IMG/VR virus record: IMGVR_UViG_3300042549_005006
Location: 1-43,814 of that record
Direction: 5' to 3' (one strand)
Length of the DNA stretch: 43,814 nt
From: a virus
Both the position numbers and the translations under genes were made by a program. Under the pieces are notes generated by a model. That model had not been told where the DNA came from. It made no database searches and saw only the letters and a program-made list of their open reading frames with translations. Shown here piece after piece: positions 7,351 through 14,650 of the stretch; position 1 is the stretch's first letter; each line of letters begins with the position of its first letter.

Positions 7351-8946
7351 TTATGCCGTGCGCTGCCACATTGCGACGGTGAAATATGGCGGCAGGTGCG
7401 CGGCCTGCATGGTGTTGAAACTGTGGTTGTGCGTGCCGTCTGTTGTGACGCCGTGCGTGTGCTGGCCATCGCTTGCGACGGCGTGCGTGTGCGTGCCTGA
7501 ACTGTCGATCGTGTGCGCGTGCGCTGGCTCGGCTGCGACTGTGTGACTGTGGGCCGCCTCGTTGGCAATAGTATGGCTGTGCGCCTGTCCGCCGCCAGCT
7601 GTGCCGGTGTCCTTGTCGATATACATAAACATATTATTATCGAAATCGGTGTCAGCAGCGCCCAGTCCGTTGTTATAGCCGTTTGGCATTGCCTCTTTAT
7701 ACGTGCCGGTGATCAGCGATCCGCCAGCTTCCGAATAGTACCGATCGCGGTAGGCGTGATCGTGCGCTGGGATCTGTTCTTCGGTCAGTGTCGTGTTGCC
7801 AGCTGCGCCGTTGTGGTTGTGCGCGCCTGCAGTCCCTGTGACGCTGCCATGATTGTGCGCGCCTGCGTTGCCGGTCGTTGCGCCGTGATTGTGATCGCCG
7901 CCGGCCGAAGTGACTGCGCCGTGGTTATGCTGACCAGCTGCAGCGGTTGTCGCGCCGTGGTTGTGCGCGCCGGCTGTGTCGGTTGCACCTGTGTGCCAGT
8001 GCAGCTTCTGGCCGCCGGTTTTCGCCAGCGTGTTGAAATCGGCGTCTGACGCATCCAGCCCGAAGACCGCGCGACCTTGGCCGACCTGTGCCCATGTACC
8101 ATAGCCGAACAGCTGCGCAGGGTGCGCCGATAGTCCCAGCATGACGATCTGGCCAACAGGCACCGCCTGGATTTGTCCCGACGGTTCATTTTGCGCGATA
8201 GTGATCAGGGTGCCGTCTGGATATGTCTGCGCCAGTGTGATCTGCGTCGCGCTGTTCACGGTGTAACGCGAACGCGGCAGCCGAATGCCGTCGATATAAA
8301 CCGCGGCGCCCATTGTGGTGGCTGTTGCCAGTGTAACGACAGTTTGCACGCCGGTCAGCGTTTGCGTTTCCTCGATCACGTTCACGGTGACATTCACCGC
8401 GGCCGGATCGCGCCATTCTGTGTCGCCGTCTAGGTTTGATTTTTTGGCCAGAACTTGGTTCGTGGTTCCGCCTGGAAAAAGCGCGTCGATCGCGAAATTC
8501 GCTTCTACCCAGTCGCGCGTCGCTAGGATCAGGTTTGACGCAGTCAGCTGGATCACTGTCGTGTTGCTGATTGCGACAATTAAACGGATCACCAGTTCAG
8601 CCGCAGCGTTTTCAACTACTGACGGCTTCTGAATTGCCGGCGTTGAACCAACAGCAAACAGCTGGCCGTCACTGTCAAACAGCGCAATTTCGCGAACGGT
8701 AAAACCGCCGACGGATTGCGGCACCACCAGTTCAGCCACCAGTTTGCCTTCGCTGTTGATCGCGACCTGGTTCGCTGTGGCGCGGTAACGCTCATTCACC
8801 AGCGCGGTTTGCGTCTGGCTTGGGATCGTCGCGCTGCCGTTGCCGTCGCCGATGGCGATCTGGCCCATGGTGATCTGTGTGCCGCCAGCCAGTGCTGCGG
8901 TGATCTTCGCCAGGCCGGCGTTTGTGATCAGTGTGATATAACTCAT
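7351..8946 (-). CDS. H: Tail fibre (P2 H-like N-terminus) with HxH repeat tip
   Basis: This 531-residue tail fibre begins MSYITLITNAGLAKITAALA, the P2 gpH/DUF3751 attachment domain. A collar-like segment lies near residues 270-315. The C-terminal third carries thirteen His-x-His motifs in two tandem blocks: period 12 residues at about 328-378 (7813-7965) and period 10 at about 456-508 (7423-7581). In T4 gp37, paired HxH motifs coordinate iron along a trimeric needle, so a metal-threaded trimeric tip is likely here. It starts 9 bp after gpI, as in P2. The repeats may change length by slippage. Confidence 0.87.
   Translation of the reverse strand: MSYITLITNAGLAKITAALAGGTQITMGQIAIGDGNGSATIPSQTQTALVNERYRATANQVAINSEGKLVAELVVPQSVGGFTVREIALFDSDGQLFAVGSTPAIQKPSVVENAAAELVIRLIVAISNTTVIQLTASNLILATRDWVEANFAIDALFPGGTTNQVLAKKSNLDGDTEWRDPAAVNVTVNVIEETQTLTGVQTVVTLATATTMGAAVYIDGIRLPRSRYTVNSATQITLAQTYPDGTLITIAQNEPSGQIQAVPVGQIVMLGLSAHPAQLFGYGTWAQVGQGRAVFGLDASDADFNTLAKTGGQKLHWHTGATDTAGAHNHGATTAAAGQHNHGAVTSAGGDHNHGATTGNAGAHNHGSVTGTAGAHNHNGAAGNTTLTEEQIPAHDHAYRDRYYSEAGGSLITGTYKEAMPNGYNNGLGAADTDFDNNMFMYIDKDTGTAGGGQAHSHTIANEAAHSHTVAAEPAHAHTIDSSGTHTHAVASDGQHTHGVTTDGTHNHSFNTMQAAHLPPYFTVAMWQRTA
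7423..7581 (-). repeat. Coding tandem repeat, period 30 bp (HxH, 10 residues)
   Basis: This stretch has six degenerate 10-residue units, each starting with HSH, HAH, HTH or HNH, in the C-terminal tip of the fibre gene. It is translated in frame, so it is protein structure rather than a DNA repeat element. Confidence 0.8.
7813..7965 (-). repeat. Coding tandem repeat, period 36 bp (HNH-G, 12 residues)
   Basis: Five units of the pattern HNHG-A/S-x-T-x-x-A/G-G-x repeat every 12 residues in the fibre protein. The DNA units are similar enough for recombination to change repeat number. Confidence 0.8.
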
Positions 8947-8955
8947 TGCTTCGCC

Positions 8956-10530
8956 TTATTTGGAAAATGAAACCGAAATAATGCCGCCGCCCGGCATTGA
9001 TGGCGGGGCGCTTATTGGTGTTAATGTTGTTCCGTTTACTGCATAGGTTCTGTGCTGCGGGTTCGGACCAGACAAACCGACCGACAGCACGGTGCCGTCA
9101 TGGTTGAACTGCAGATCGTTGATCGAATAGCTCGCCAGCGGAAAATCTGCGACTTTCGTCAGTGCGTTGCCAGAAACTGAATAAATTACAATGACGCCAA
9201 AACAACCAACGAAACACAGCGAACCAGATCGGTTAAATGCGATCGCGCCTGGTTGGCTCGGTGGCAGAATAGTTGGGTTTGCGTGCTGCGTGTGCGCCGT
9301 TCCGGTGATGCTGGAAACTGCAATATACGGCGCATCTTGGTGGCCGCTGACCAGCAGATCAGACGCTGGGCTGAACGCCATTTTATTGCTGTATTGCGGC
9401 AGCGCTGGCGCTGGCGCGGTCAGTTTTGCAAAACCATCGCCGGATCGCCTATACACGATCACGCCTGGCGTCGTTGAACCGCCGCCCAGTGCGACCAGTG
9501 AACCGTCCCGATTCCATTCCACGCAAGTGGTTTGCACTCCAGCATTTACTGGATCCGGCAGTTTGGCGAACGTGTCGCCTGTGCGTTTGTAAAAAAATAC
9601 GCCGGCGTCAAACGTGCAGTTTGCTGCCAAGTAAACGCCGTCAGGGCTGAATTTCGGGCGTTGGGTTCCGTTGCTTGGCTGCACTGCAAGCGCTGGCAGT
9701 TTGGTGAACGCGTTCCCGTTCCGCTTGTAAATCATGATCTTTTCTGTGCTGCCTGAACCCACAGCAAGATAATTGCCGCCAACAGATAGATCGACGCTGT
9801 TCAGGCTGCTGCTGGGCATGACGTCAGGATTTGCCAGTTTGGTGAATGTCTGTTCTTCAACTTTATAAACTGCGACCAGGTTGCTTGTTGAATCGCCAAC
9901 GGCAAAAAATCCAGTGAACGAACTGGATAGCACTGCGGACGCGCTAGACTCTGCGAACGCTCCACCTTTCAGCAACAACGGCCGGCCGCCAACAACGGAC
10001 AACGCGCCGCCTGTGGCGCAATAAACGCCATATAGCTGCGCAGCTGCGCCATAGAATAAAACCGGTGCATTGCTGGCCACGCGTAGGCGCGCTAGGTGGC
10101 TGCGGGTGTTCTTCGATTCTTCGATCAGCCGGGTGGATTCGCCGAAAATGTCAGACGTGATCGGCGAGAAACCCGCGTTAATGTCAACGGTGAACGTGTA
10201 CGGCGCCAGGTCTGCTGGTTGTTGAAACCATTCGATCACGCTGCTGTCATAACCAAGCGCGGCTAGGCTGGCTTTCACCGCTGAAAGCGTGCCTTTTGTG
10301 CTGTGAATAACGAACGACGCGGCGATCGTGTCGCGCTTCTGTTGTTCTGACCAGTCGGCGTTCCACTCGTCAACCGACAGCGCCCACGCCAGCCACGGCA
10401 GCAAGTCCGCAGGGCACGTTTGTGGGTTCCAGGTTTCGCGCGTCTTCACTGGGATCGCGGTGATCCGTTCAGTCGTTCCGGCCTGCGCTACTTCCTGTTT
10501 TGTCGCGTTTGGCGGCAGTAAATTACTCAT
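8956..10530 (-). CDS. I: Baseplate gpI fused to a seven-bladed beta-propeller
   Basis: This 524-residue protein has residues 1 to about 190 of the P2 gpI baseplate wedge family (MSNLLPPNATKQEVAQAGTT, 'WNPQTCPADLLPWLAWALSVDEWNADWSEQQKR'). P2 gpI ends near there. Residues about 205-524 add seven repeats of roughly 45 residues, each with a strand like IYKRNGNAFTKLP followed by FSPDGVYLAAN. This is the pattern of a WD40/YVTN-type propeller. The last strand (ISVSFSK) and first strand (FFAVGDSTSNLVA) can close the ring. It overlaps gpJ by 8 bp. The extra domain probably displays a ligand-binding disk on the baseplate; its target is unknown. Confidence 0.85.
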   Translation of the reverse strand: MSNLLPPNATKQEVAQAGTTERITAIPVKTRETWNPQTCPADLLPWLAWALSVDEWNADWSEQQKRDTIAASFVIHSTKGTLSAVKASLAALGYDSSVIEWFQQPADLAPYTFTVDINAGFSPITSDIFGESTRLIEESKNTRSHLARLRVASNAPVLFYGAAAQLYGVYCATGGALSVVGGRPLLLKGGAFAESSASAVLSSSFTGFFAVGDSTSNLVAVYKVEEQTFTKLANPDVMPSSSLNSVDLSVGGNYLAVGSGSTEKIMIYKRNGNAFTKLPALAVQPSNGTQRPKFSPDGVYLAANCTFDAGVFFYKRTGDTFAKLPDPVNAGVQTTCVEWNRDGSLVALGGGSTTPGVIVYRRSGDGFAKLTAPAPALPQYSNKMAFSPASDLLVSGHQDAPYIAVSSITGTAHTQHANPTILPPSQPGAIAFNRSGSLCFVGCFGVIVIYSVSGNALTKVADFPLASYSINDLQFNHDGTVLSVGLSGPNPQHRTYAVNGTTLTPISAPPSMPGGGIISVSFSK

Positions 10531-11422
10531 TCCGGCCGCCGAAATTAATCTGGATCATTGTGCAAAATGCTGCCTCATGCGCGCCCATCACCAGCGCAGC
10601 GGCTGGCTGTGATAACTCGACGCGCTGAACGCCTGCCAGGTGCAGGGCCGCATATAAACCTGAGATCGTCACGTCTACGCCCAGCCGGTGGCTGTTCGCG
10701 GCGAACCGTTCGGCTGACGCCTGCGCGGCTGCCATGACCACCGCGCTGTCTGGACCTGGGAACAGGTACAGCGTGGCAATGATCTGGTAATTGTGGATCG
10801 TTGGCCCCTGAACCAGTACCTGGTCAGTTAGCGGCCGAACGCTGTCGGATGATAACCGCGCGCCCACAGCTGCCAGCGTGCCGGCGTCTGGCGTTCCGTT
10901 TCCGGTCCGGCTTAGGACAGTAACGACAACTTGGCCAGGCACTGGGCTGATCGCGCTTGCGTCTTTGACGTCGCCGTCAGCGCTCAGCGCGTGATAGATA
11001 TATGCGCCCGAAGGGCCGGCAGTGCTCAGCGATTCCCACGCCAGCAACGCGCGCCGGCGCAGTTCGTTGTCAGTTTCATAAACGGCAGCCACCGGCGGGA
11101 TCGCGGCCAGGTCTTCTGGTATCACGATCAGCCGTTCCATGTTCAGCAGCGCCACCAGGTTATCCAGGTCGGTGCCTGCTGCATACGGCAGCATAACCGC
11201 GCGCGCTGACTCGTTGCAGCGTTGGCGGATCAGGGTTTCGCGGTACGCGCAGACTTCCAGAACTTTGAACGCCGGATCCGATTCCACCAGCGCGGTGAAC
11301 GTCGGATCGCGCAGCTGCAGATCTGCGATCATCTGTGCAAGGATTGTTTCAAAGTCGATCTGTTCTACGACGTTCGGCGCCGGAACATTCGACAAATTAA
11401 TAGACGTGTAAGTGCTGGCCAT
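10523..11422 (-). CDS. J: Baseplate wedge protein gpJ
   Basis: This 299-residue protein of the P2 gpJ/baseplate assembly family (Mu gp47-like) has 'ILAQMIADLQLRDPTFTALVESDPAFKVLEVCAYRETLIRQRCNE' near the N-terminus and the conserved 'LLNMERLIV', 'LRRRALLAWESLSTAGPSGAY' and 'VTVLSRTGNGTP' blocks. It overlaps gpW by one base and gpI by eight, as in P2. It forms the baseplate ring around the hub. Confidence 0.92.
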   Translation of the reverse strand: MASTYTSINLSNVPAPNVVEQIDFETILAQMIADLQLRDPTFTALVESDPAFKVLEVCAYRETLIRQRCNESARAVMLPYAAGTDLDNLVALLNMERLIVIPEDLAAIPPVAAVYETDNELRRRALLAWESLSTAGPSGAYIYHALSADGDVKDASAISPVPGQVVVTVLSRTGNGTPDAGTLAAVGARLSSDSVRPLTDQVLVQGPTIHNYQIIATLYLFPGPDSAVVMAAAQASAERFAANSHRLGVDVTISGLYAALHLAGVQRVELSQPAAALVMGAHEAAFCTMIQINFGGRNE

Positions 11423-11769
11423 TATTCAATTATGATTCCGTCTAGTTTAATCGTTTGACCGTCGATCAGGTACTTCCCGATCATGTCCAGTTCTACGCGT
11501 CCAGGCGTGGCCGTGACGGCCTTAACGCTCAGCAGTTCGAAGCGTGGTTCCCATTGTTGCAGCGCTTCGGCTGTAGCTGCGTACAGTTCCAGCAGCGTGC
11601 TGCGGTTCATTGGTGCGTCGATTAGTTCGAACAGTCGCGATCCATAGTCGCGACGCATTACCCGACTGCCGATCGGCGTTGTCAGTATGTCTTTTATGCT
11701 TTGGCGCAGGTGTTCAATGCCTGCCAGGCTTTTGCCTGTTTGGGAGTTTGATCCGTTCATGCTGGCCAT
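11422..11769 (-). CDS. W: Baseplate wedge protein gpW (gp25-like)
   Basis: This 115-residue P2 gpW/T4 gp25-like protein contains 'HLRQSIKDILTTPIGSRVMRRDYGSRLFELIDAP', including the EPR-equivalent patch at 'RRDYG'. It joins sheath and baseplate and nucleates sheath assembly. The start is ATG 11769 or ATG 11760 (MNGSNSQ). A copy of the 19-bp motif lies 24-42 bp upstream of it. Confidence 0.92.
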   Translation of the reverse strand: MASMNGSNSQTGKSLAGIEHLRQSIKDILTTPIGSRVMRRDYGSRLFELIDAPMNRSTLLELYAATAEALQQWEPRFELLSVKAVTATPGRVELDMIGKYLIDGQTIKLDGIIIE

Positions 11770-11792
11770 GATGTACGGCCAGCGCGTGCGGC

Positions 11793-11811
11793 TTCCTCTT
11801 GTGGGTTTTCC
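11793..11811 (-). repeat. 19-bp recurrent motif, copy 2 (gpV/gpW boundary)
   Basis: The minus strand reads GGAAAACCCACAAGAGGAA, an exact consensus match. It begins one base after the stop codon of gpV and fills the short intergenic space before gpW. Confidence 0.75.
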
Positions 11812-12498
11812 CTAGATCGGTGCGGCTGTGTTCGCGCCGCCAGGTACTACGCCGCTGTGCGCGTGCGTTGATCCCACGTTTTTGCTGTTGTGCGTGAATG
11901 CGCCGCCTTGCGCTGCAAAATCGCCGTTGATTTGCGCGCCGCCGGTGCCGGTCATGCCTTGGCCATACGTGATCGAACCTGCCACCGCCAGATCGCCTGT
12001 GCAGGTCGTTGTCGGCGTGTTCAGTGTCACGGTGCTGCTGGCGTTCACTGTGGCGTCGGTTGTGTTGATCTCCGCGCTGGTTTCAGCGTTCACGGTTGCC
12101 GCCTTGCAATTCACCACCACGTTGCCGGCGCCTGCCACTGTCACGGTTAGCGTGTTGCTGGCGCTGTCGTATTCCACCATGCTGCCGTCAGGATAGATCG
12201 TCGCTTCTTTGTCCTTGCTGGTGCTCGCGGCTGGGTGATTGTCCTGGTACAGCGAAAACCCGACAACGGCCTGCGCGGTATCGCCGAACGGCGAGAACAA
12301 AACCACCTGTTCGCCAACGCTCGGCATGCTGGTGGATCGTGTTGTGCCTGCGCGTGCGGCGCCCCATGGCAGCCAGGCTGTGGTCAGTCCGCCGGTTGTA
12401 ACCTTCACGCGCGCGGCGGCTTCGTCTAGCTCAGCGATCCGCCCTACGCGCACCACATTGGCCAGCATGCGCTGCATTTCTGACAGTTCAAAACTCAT
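11812..12498 (-). CDS. V: Baseplate spike gpV
   Basis: This 228-residue P2 gpV-like cell-puncturing spike has an N-terminal OB domain ('NVVRVGRIAELDEAAARVKVTTGG' to 'GEQVVLFSPFGDTAQAVVG'). A beta-helical Thr/Ala-rich shaft follows. The tip contains THAHSG near the C-terminus, matching the HxH iron site that sharpens P2 and phi92 spikes. It overlaps the upstream gene by four bases (ATGA). The protein leads baseplate assembly and is the first to contact the host. Confidence 0.92.
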   Translation of the reverse strand: MSFELSEMQRMLANVVRVGRIAELDEAAARVKVTTGGLTTAWLPWGAARAGTTRSTSMPSVGEQVVLFSPFGDTAQAVVGFSLYQDNHPAASTSKDKEATIYPDGSMVEYDSASNTLTVTVAGAGNVVVNCKAATVNAETSAEINTTDATVNASSTVTLNTPTTTCTGDLAVAGSITYGQGMTGTGGAQINGDFAAQGGAFTHNSKNVGSTHAHSGVVPGGANTAAPI

Positions 12499-13076
12499 GG
12501 TGCCACCTGCACATAATCATCCAGGTGCGCCGGTCCGATCTCTGGCGCCTGTCCCATAAATACGATCGACGGCGTCACGCCTGTGTCATTCCAGGCGGTT
12601 TCGCCCAGGTTGATCAGCTGTCGCCATTCGACGCGGAAAATTTCGAACTGGTCCAGGTTCGTGTCGCGCTGGCCTGCGGTAATGCTCGCGAAATCGTCTT
12701 CATACGCGCCCACGGGCAGGCACTCCCCTGTCGGCAGTTTCTTGCCTGGGTTCGCCGGATCGGTCCATTTCCGCTTGCGCAAGAAACCCATAAACGCGCC
12801 AGCCAGATTCCTGATTGAATTCTTGGCGTTCGCCTGTCTGAAACTGACGATCAGCTGCGCTTCGAAATGCGCATAAACCGCGATCTGTTCAGTGCCTGGA
12901 TCCTCGTCTTCGGCGGCTTCCAGTTCGGTCAGTGTCAGCAGGCAGGCCGGTGTCGGCAGCTGCGTGCGCTCAGCCCGATAAAATTCGACGGTTGCCAGCG
13001 TTGGGAATTTCGCCTGAATATCGGCAACGATCGACGCGTGCAGCGTGTCTAGGTTGATCCCTGTGTCAATGTTCAT
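12495..13076 (-). CDS. Probable tail completion/terminator protein (lambda U position)
   Basis: This 193-residue protein occupies the slot of a tail terminator between gpZ and the baseplate spike. It has 'LHASIVADIQAKFPTLATVEFYR' and 'TPACLLTLTELEAAEDEDPGTEQIAVYAHFEAQLIVSFRQ', then 'EDDFASITAGQRDTNLDQFEIFRVEWRQLINLG'. These fit the Gp37/U-like tail completion fold that caps the tube and joins it to the head. The family is recognised only by pattern and position. It overlaps both neighbours by four bases. Confidence 0.65.
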   Translation of the reverse strand: MNIDTGINLDTLHASIVADIQAKFPTLATVEFYRAERTQLPTPACLLTLTELEAAEDEDPGTEQIAVYAHFEAQLIVSFRQANAKNSIRNLAGAFMGFLRKRKWTDPANPGKKLPTGECLPVGAYEDDFASITAGQRDTNLDQFEIFRVEWRQLINLGETAWNDTGVTPSIVFMGQAPEIGPAHLDDYVQVAP

Positions 13077-13618
13077 TTTTCACCTAGTTGGTAATTTACG
13101 CGCGCGGCCAAGTCGCGCCTAAAATGCTTCCAGAAAATTTCCTCTGTCTGCACAAAAATTTCGTCTTCGATGAAAACGATCGCTTTGTCTTCGATCGGCA
13201 TGCCTTGTTCGATAATGCTTAGCCGCTTTTCCGTTTTCCGCTTGAATATCGTGTTTTTGCCGGCGAACTTACTGTGGCCGACGAATGCGCCTTCAAACTG
13301 TTGCCCGTTAAACGTGGCGCCAGTTCCTGTTTTTCGCGCGCGACCTTTGAACGCTGAAACTGGCAGATCGTTTAGGCCGTACCACAGCCCGAATTCCCCG
13401 CCTTTGGTGCCTGCTTTCAGCGACTTCAAGCGGCGCCGCAGCGCCTTGGTGCTGCGCAGCGCCAGTTCCTTGGTCAGTCCTTGGCTGGACAGTTTGCGCA
13501 GGCTGGCTTCGGTCCTGCGCAGTGCCCTGCTTAGTGCTGATCTGATCTGCTTTTCGCTGGCTCCGATCTCGTTGCCAACGTCCTGCAGACCAGCCAGATC
13601 AATATTTAAGTGCAGCAT
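13073..13618 (-). CDS. Minor tail protein Z-like
   Basis: This 181-residue protein of the prophage minor tail protein Z (GPZ) type has 'DVGNEIGASEKQIRSALSRALRRTEASLRKLSSQGLTKEL' followed by 'KAGTKGGEFGLWYGLNDLPVSAFKGRARKT' and a C-terminal 'FWKHFRRDLAARVNY'. It is rich in Lys/Arg. ATG 13618 was chosen over an upstream start at 13657, since it gives the family start MLHLNIDL. It overlaps the FII-like gene by 20 bases. It acts at the head-tail joint or tail top. Confidence 0.78.
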   Translation of the reverse strand: MLHLNIDLAGLQDVGNEIGASEKQIRSALSRALRRTEASLRKLSSQGLTKELALRSTKALRRRLKSLKAGTKGGEFGLWYGLNDLPVSAFKGRARKTGTGATFNGQQFEGAFVGHSKFAGKNTIFKRKTEKRLSIIEQGMPIEDKAIVFIEDEIFVQTEEIFWKHFRRDLAARVNYQLGEK

Positions 13619-13937
13619 TCTGAACCGCCAGCATGACCGTGGCCATGCCGGTGCCATCAGGCAGCGCGCTGGTCATCACGTCATAGTCTTGCCCATCCAC
13701 GCGCACCACGTCGCCGCGTTTGACGTGCGCCAGGTCGGACATTTTGCCCAGGATCCGCGGTTGGCTGCTTTCGGCGTCGTACTCGCCCAGCTGCGCGTTA
13801 AAAAACGGATCATCAAAAATTACTGAAACGGGTCTGCGCTGGCCAGTCGAAAAAAGCAAAACGGCAGGTGTTGCGAACCCGCCGTTTTCATCGGTGGCCA
13901 GGAAATCGTCCAGATTTTCCCAGCTAGGCGCGCCCAT
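13599..13937 (-). CDS. Head-tail joining protein, lambda FII-like
   Basis: This 112-residue protein is related by layout to lambda gpFII/phage-attach proteins: 'SVIFDDPFFNAQLGEYDAESSQPRILGKMSDLAHVKRGDVVRVDGQDYDV' describes the beta-sandwich that binds the tail terminator. Its size (lambda FII is 117) and position between the decoration-like gene and Z agree. It overlaps the previous gene by one base. Confidence 0.75.
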   Translation of the reverse strand: MGAPSWENLDDFLATDENGGFATPAVLLFSTGQRRPVSVIFDDPFFNAQLGEYDAESSQPRILGKMSDLAHVKRGDVVRVDGQDYDVMTSALPDGTGMATVMLAVQNAALKY

Positions 13938-14296
13938 TAGCTTGCCTGCTTACTGCCGACCAGCTGAACAGAACGAACCACAGCAGTGGCGCCGCCAGCC
14001 AGTGTATCAACTACGCGCACAAACTTTTTGAACTTGTCCGCATTAACCAAAATTTCTTGGTGCCCAGTTGCGGCCACTGTGGTGACAGCTGCGAACGTGT
14101 CGCCGGTGTCTGTCCAGCCTGTGGATCCGTCGTCGCTGTGCTGCAGCTTGGTTACGCTAGTGCCTGCGTTCACTGCGCTGGAATTCAGCACGATTTTGGC
14201 AAAACTGTGAAAGTCTTGGACGTTAACAGAAACGCCGTTACCGGTTGCAGTTAGGGCCACTGCTGTGGCTAGCGATTGCGTTACAATTCCGCGCAT
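13937..14296 (-). CDS. Unassigned head/connector beta protein
   Basis: This 119-residue protein starts MRGIVTQSLATAVALTATGN. It is rich in Thr, Val, Ala and Gly, with alternating beta strands ('FAKIVLNSSAVNAGTSVTKLQHSDDGSTGWTDTGDTF'). There are no catalytic motifs. Its place between the HeH-domain gene and the FII-like gene suggests a capsid decoration protein or a head-completion protein. I do not recognise the family with certainty. Confidence 0.6.
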   Translation of the reverse strand: MRGIVTQSLATAVALTATGNGVSVNVQDFHSFAKIVLNSSAVNAGTSVTKLQHSDDGSTGWTDTGDTFAAVTTVAATGHQEILVNADKFKKFVRVVDTLAGGATAVVRSVQLVGSKQAS

Positions 14297-14299
14297 GAC

Positions 14300-14608
14300 T
14301 TATTCCTTATTTTTCGCAGCGTTCAACGCCGCAACAATTTCATTTTTGACCATGCGATCGTTCGTTTCCACGCCGGCTTCTTTGGCCAGTGCAAACAGTT
14401 CGTCTTTGGTCAGTTTCATTAGATCTTTGTCGCCGCTGATCTGTTCGTCTGTTTGTTCTTCGCTGACTTCGGCCAGCGTAGCTTTGCCGCGGTGCAGAAA
14501 GTTTTTGGCTTCCGCTTCGCTGACTTCGACGGTTTCGCCTGCGGTGCAGATCACGCCATCGATCACCAGCGCGCTGGTCAATTTCAACAGAAAGGTTTTC
14601 TGTGACAT
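14300..14608 (-). CDS. Small head protein with C-terminal HeH/LEM-like domain
   Basis: This 102-residue protein starts MSQKTFLLKLTSALVIDG; a start at 14650 has no supporting signal. The N-terminal half looks like a beta domain. The C-terminal 'LMKLTKDELFALAKEAGVETNDRMVKNEIVAAL' is a clear helix-extended-helix (SAP/LEM/Rho-N) motif, found in lambda gpFI-like and other small phage head proteins. A related helix-turn pattern is inserted in the RecE-like nuclease of this phage. The role is probably in DNA packaging or head completion (lambda FI position). Confidence 0.65.
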   Translation of the reverse strand: MSQKTFLLKLTSALVIDGVICTAGETVEVSEAEAKNFLHRGKATLAEVSEEQTDEQISGDKDLMKLTKDELFALAKEAGVETNDRMVKNEIVAALNAAKNKE

Positions 14609-14650
14609 AAATTTCCCCAGGATAAGGACCGGCGAACCGGTCCTGATCAA

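Noticed and set aside
7423-7965. Regular 30- and 36-bp repeats as a CRISPR array
   Set aside because: Repeats are degenerate, directly adjacent without spacers, and in frame with a tail fibre gene.
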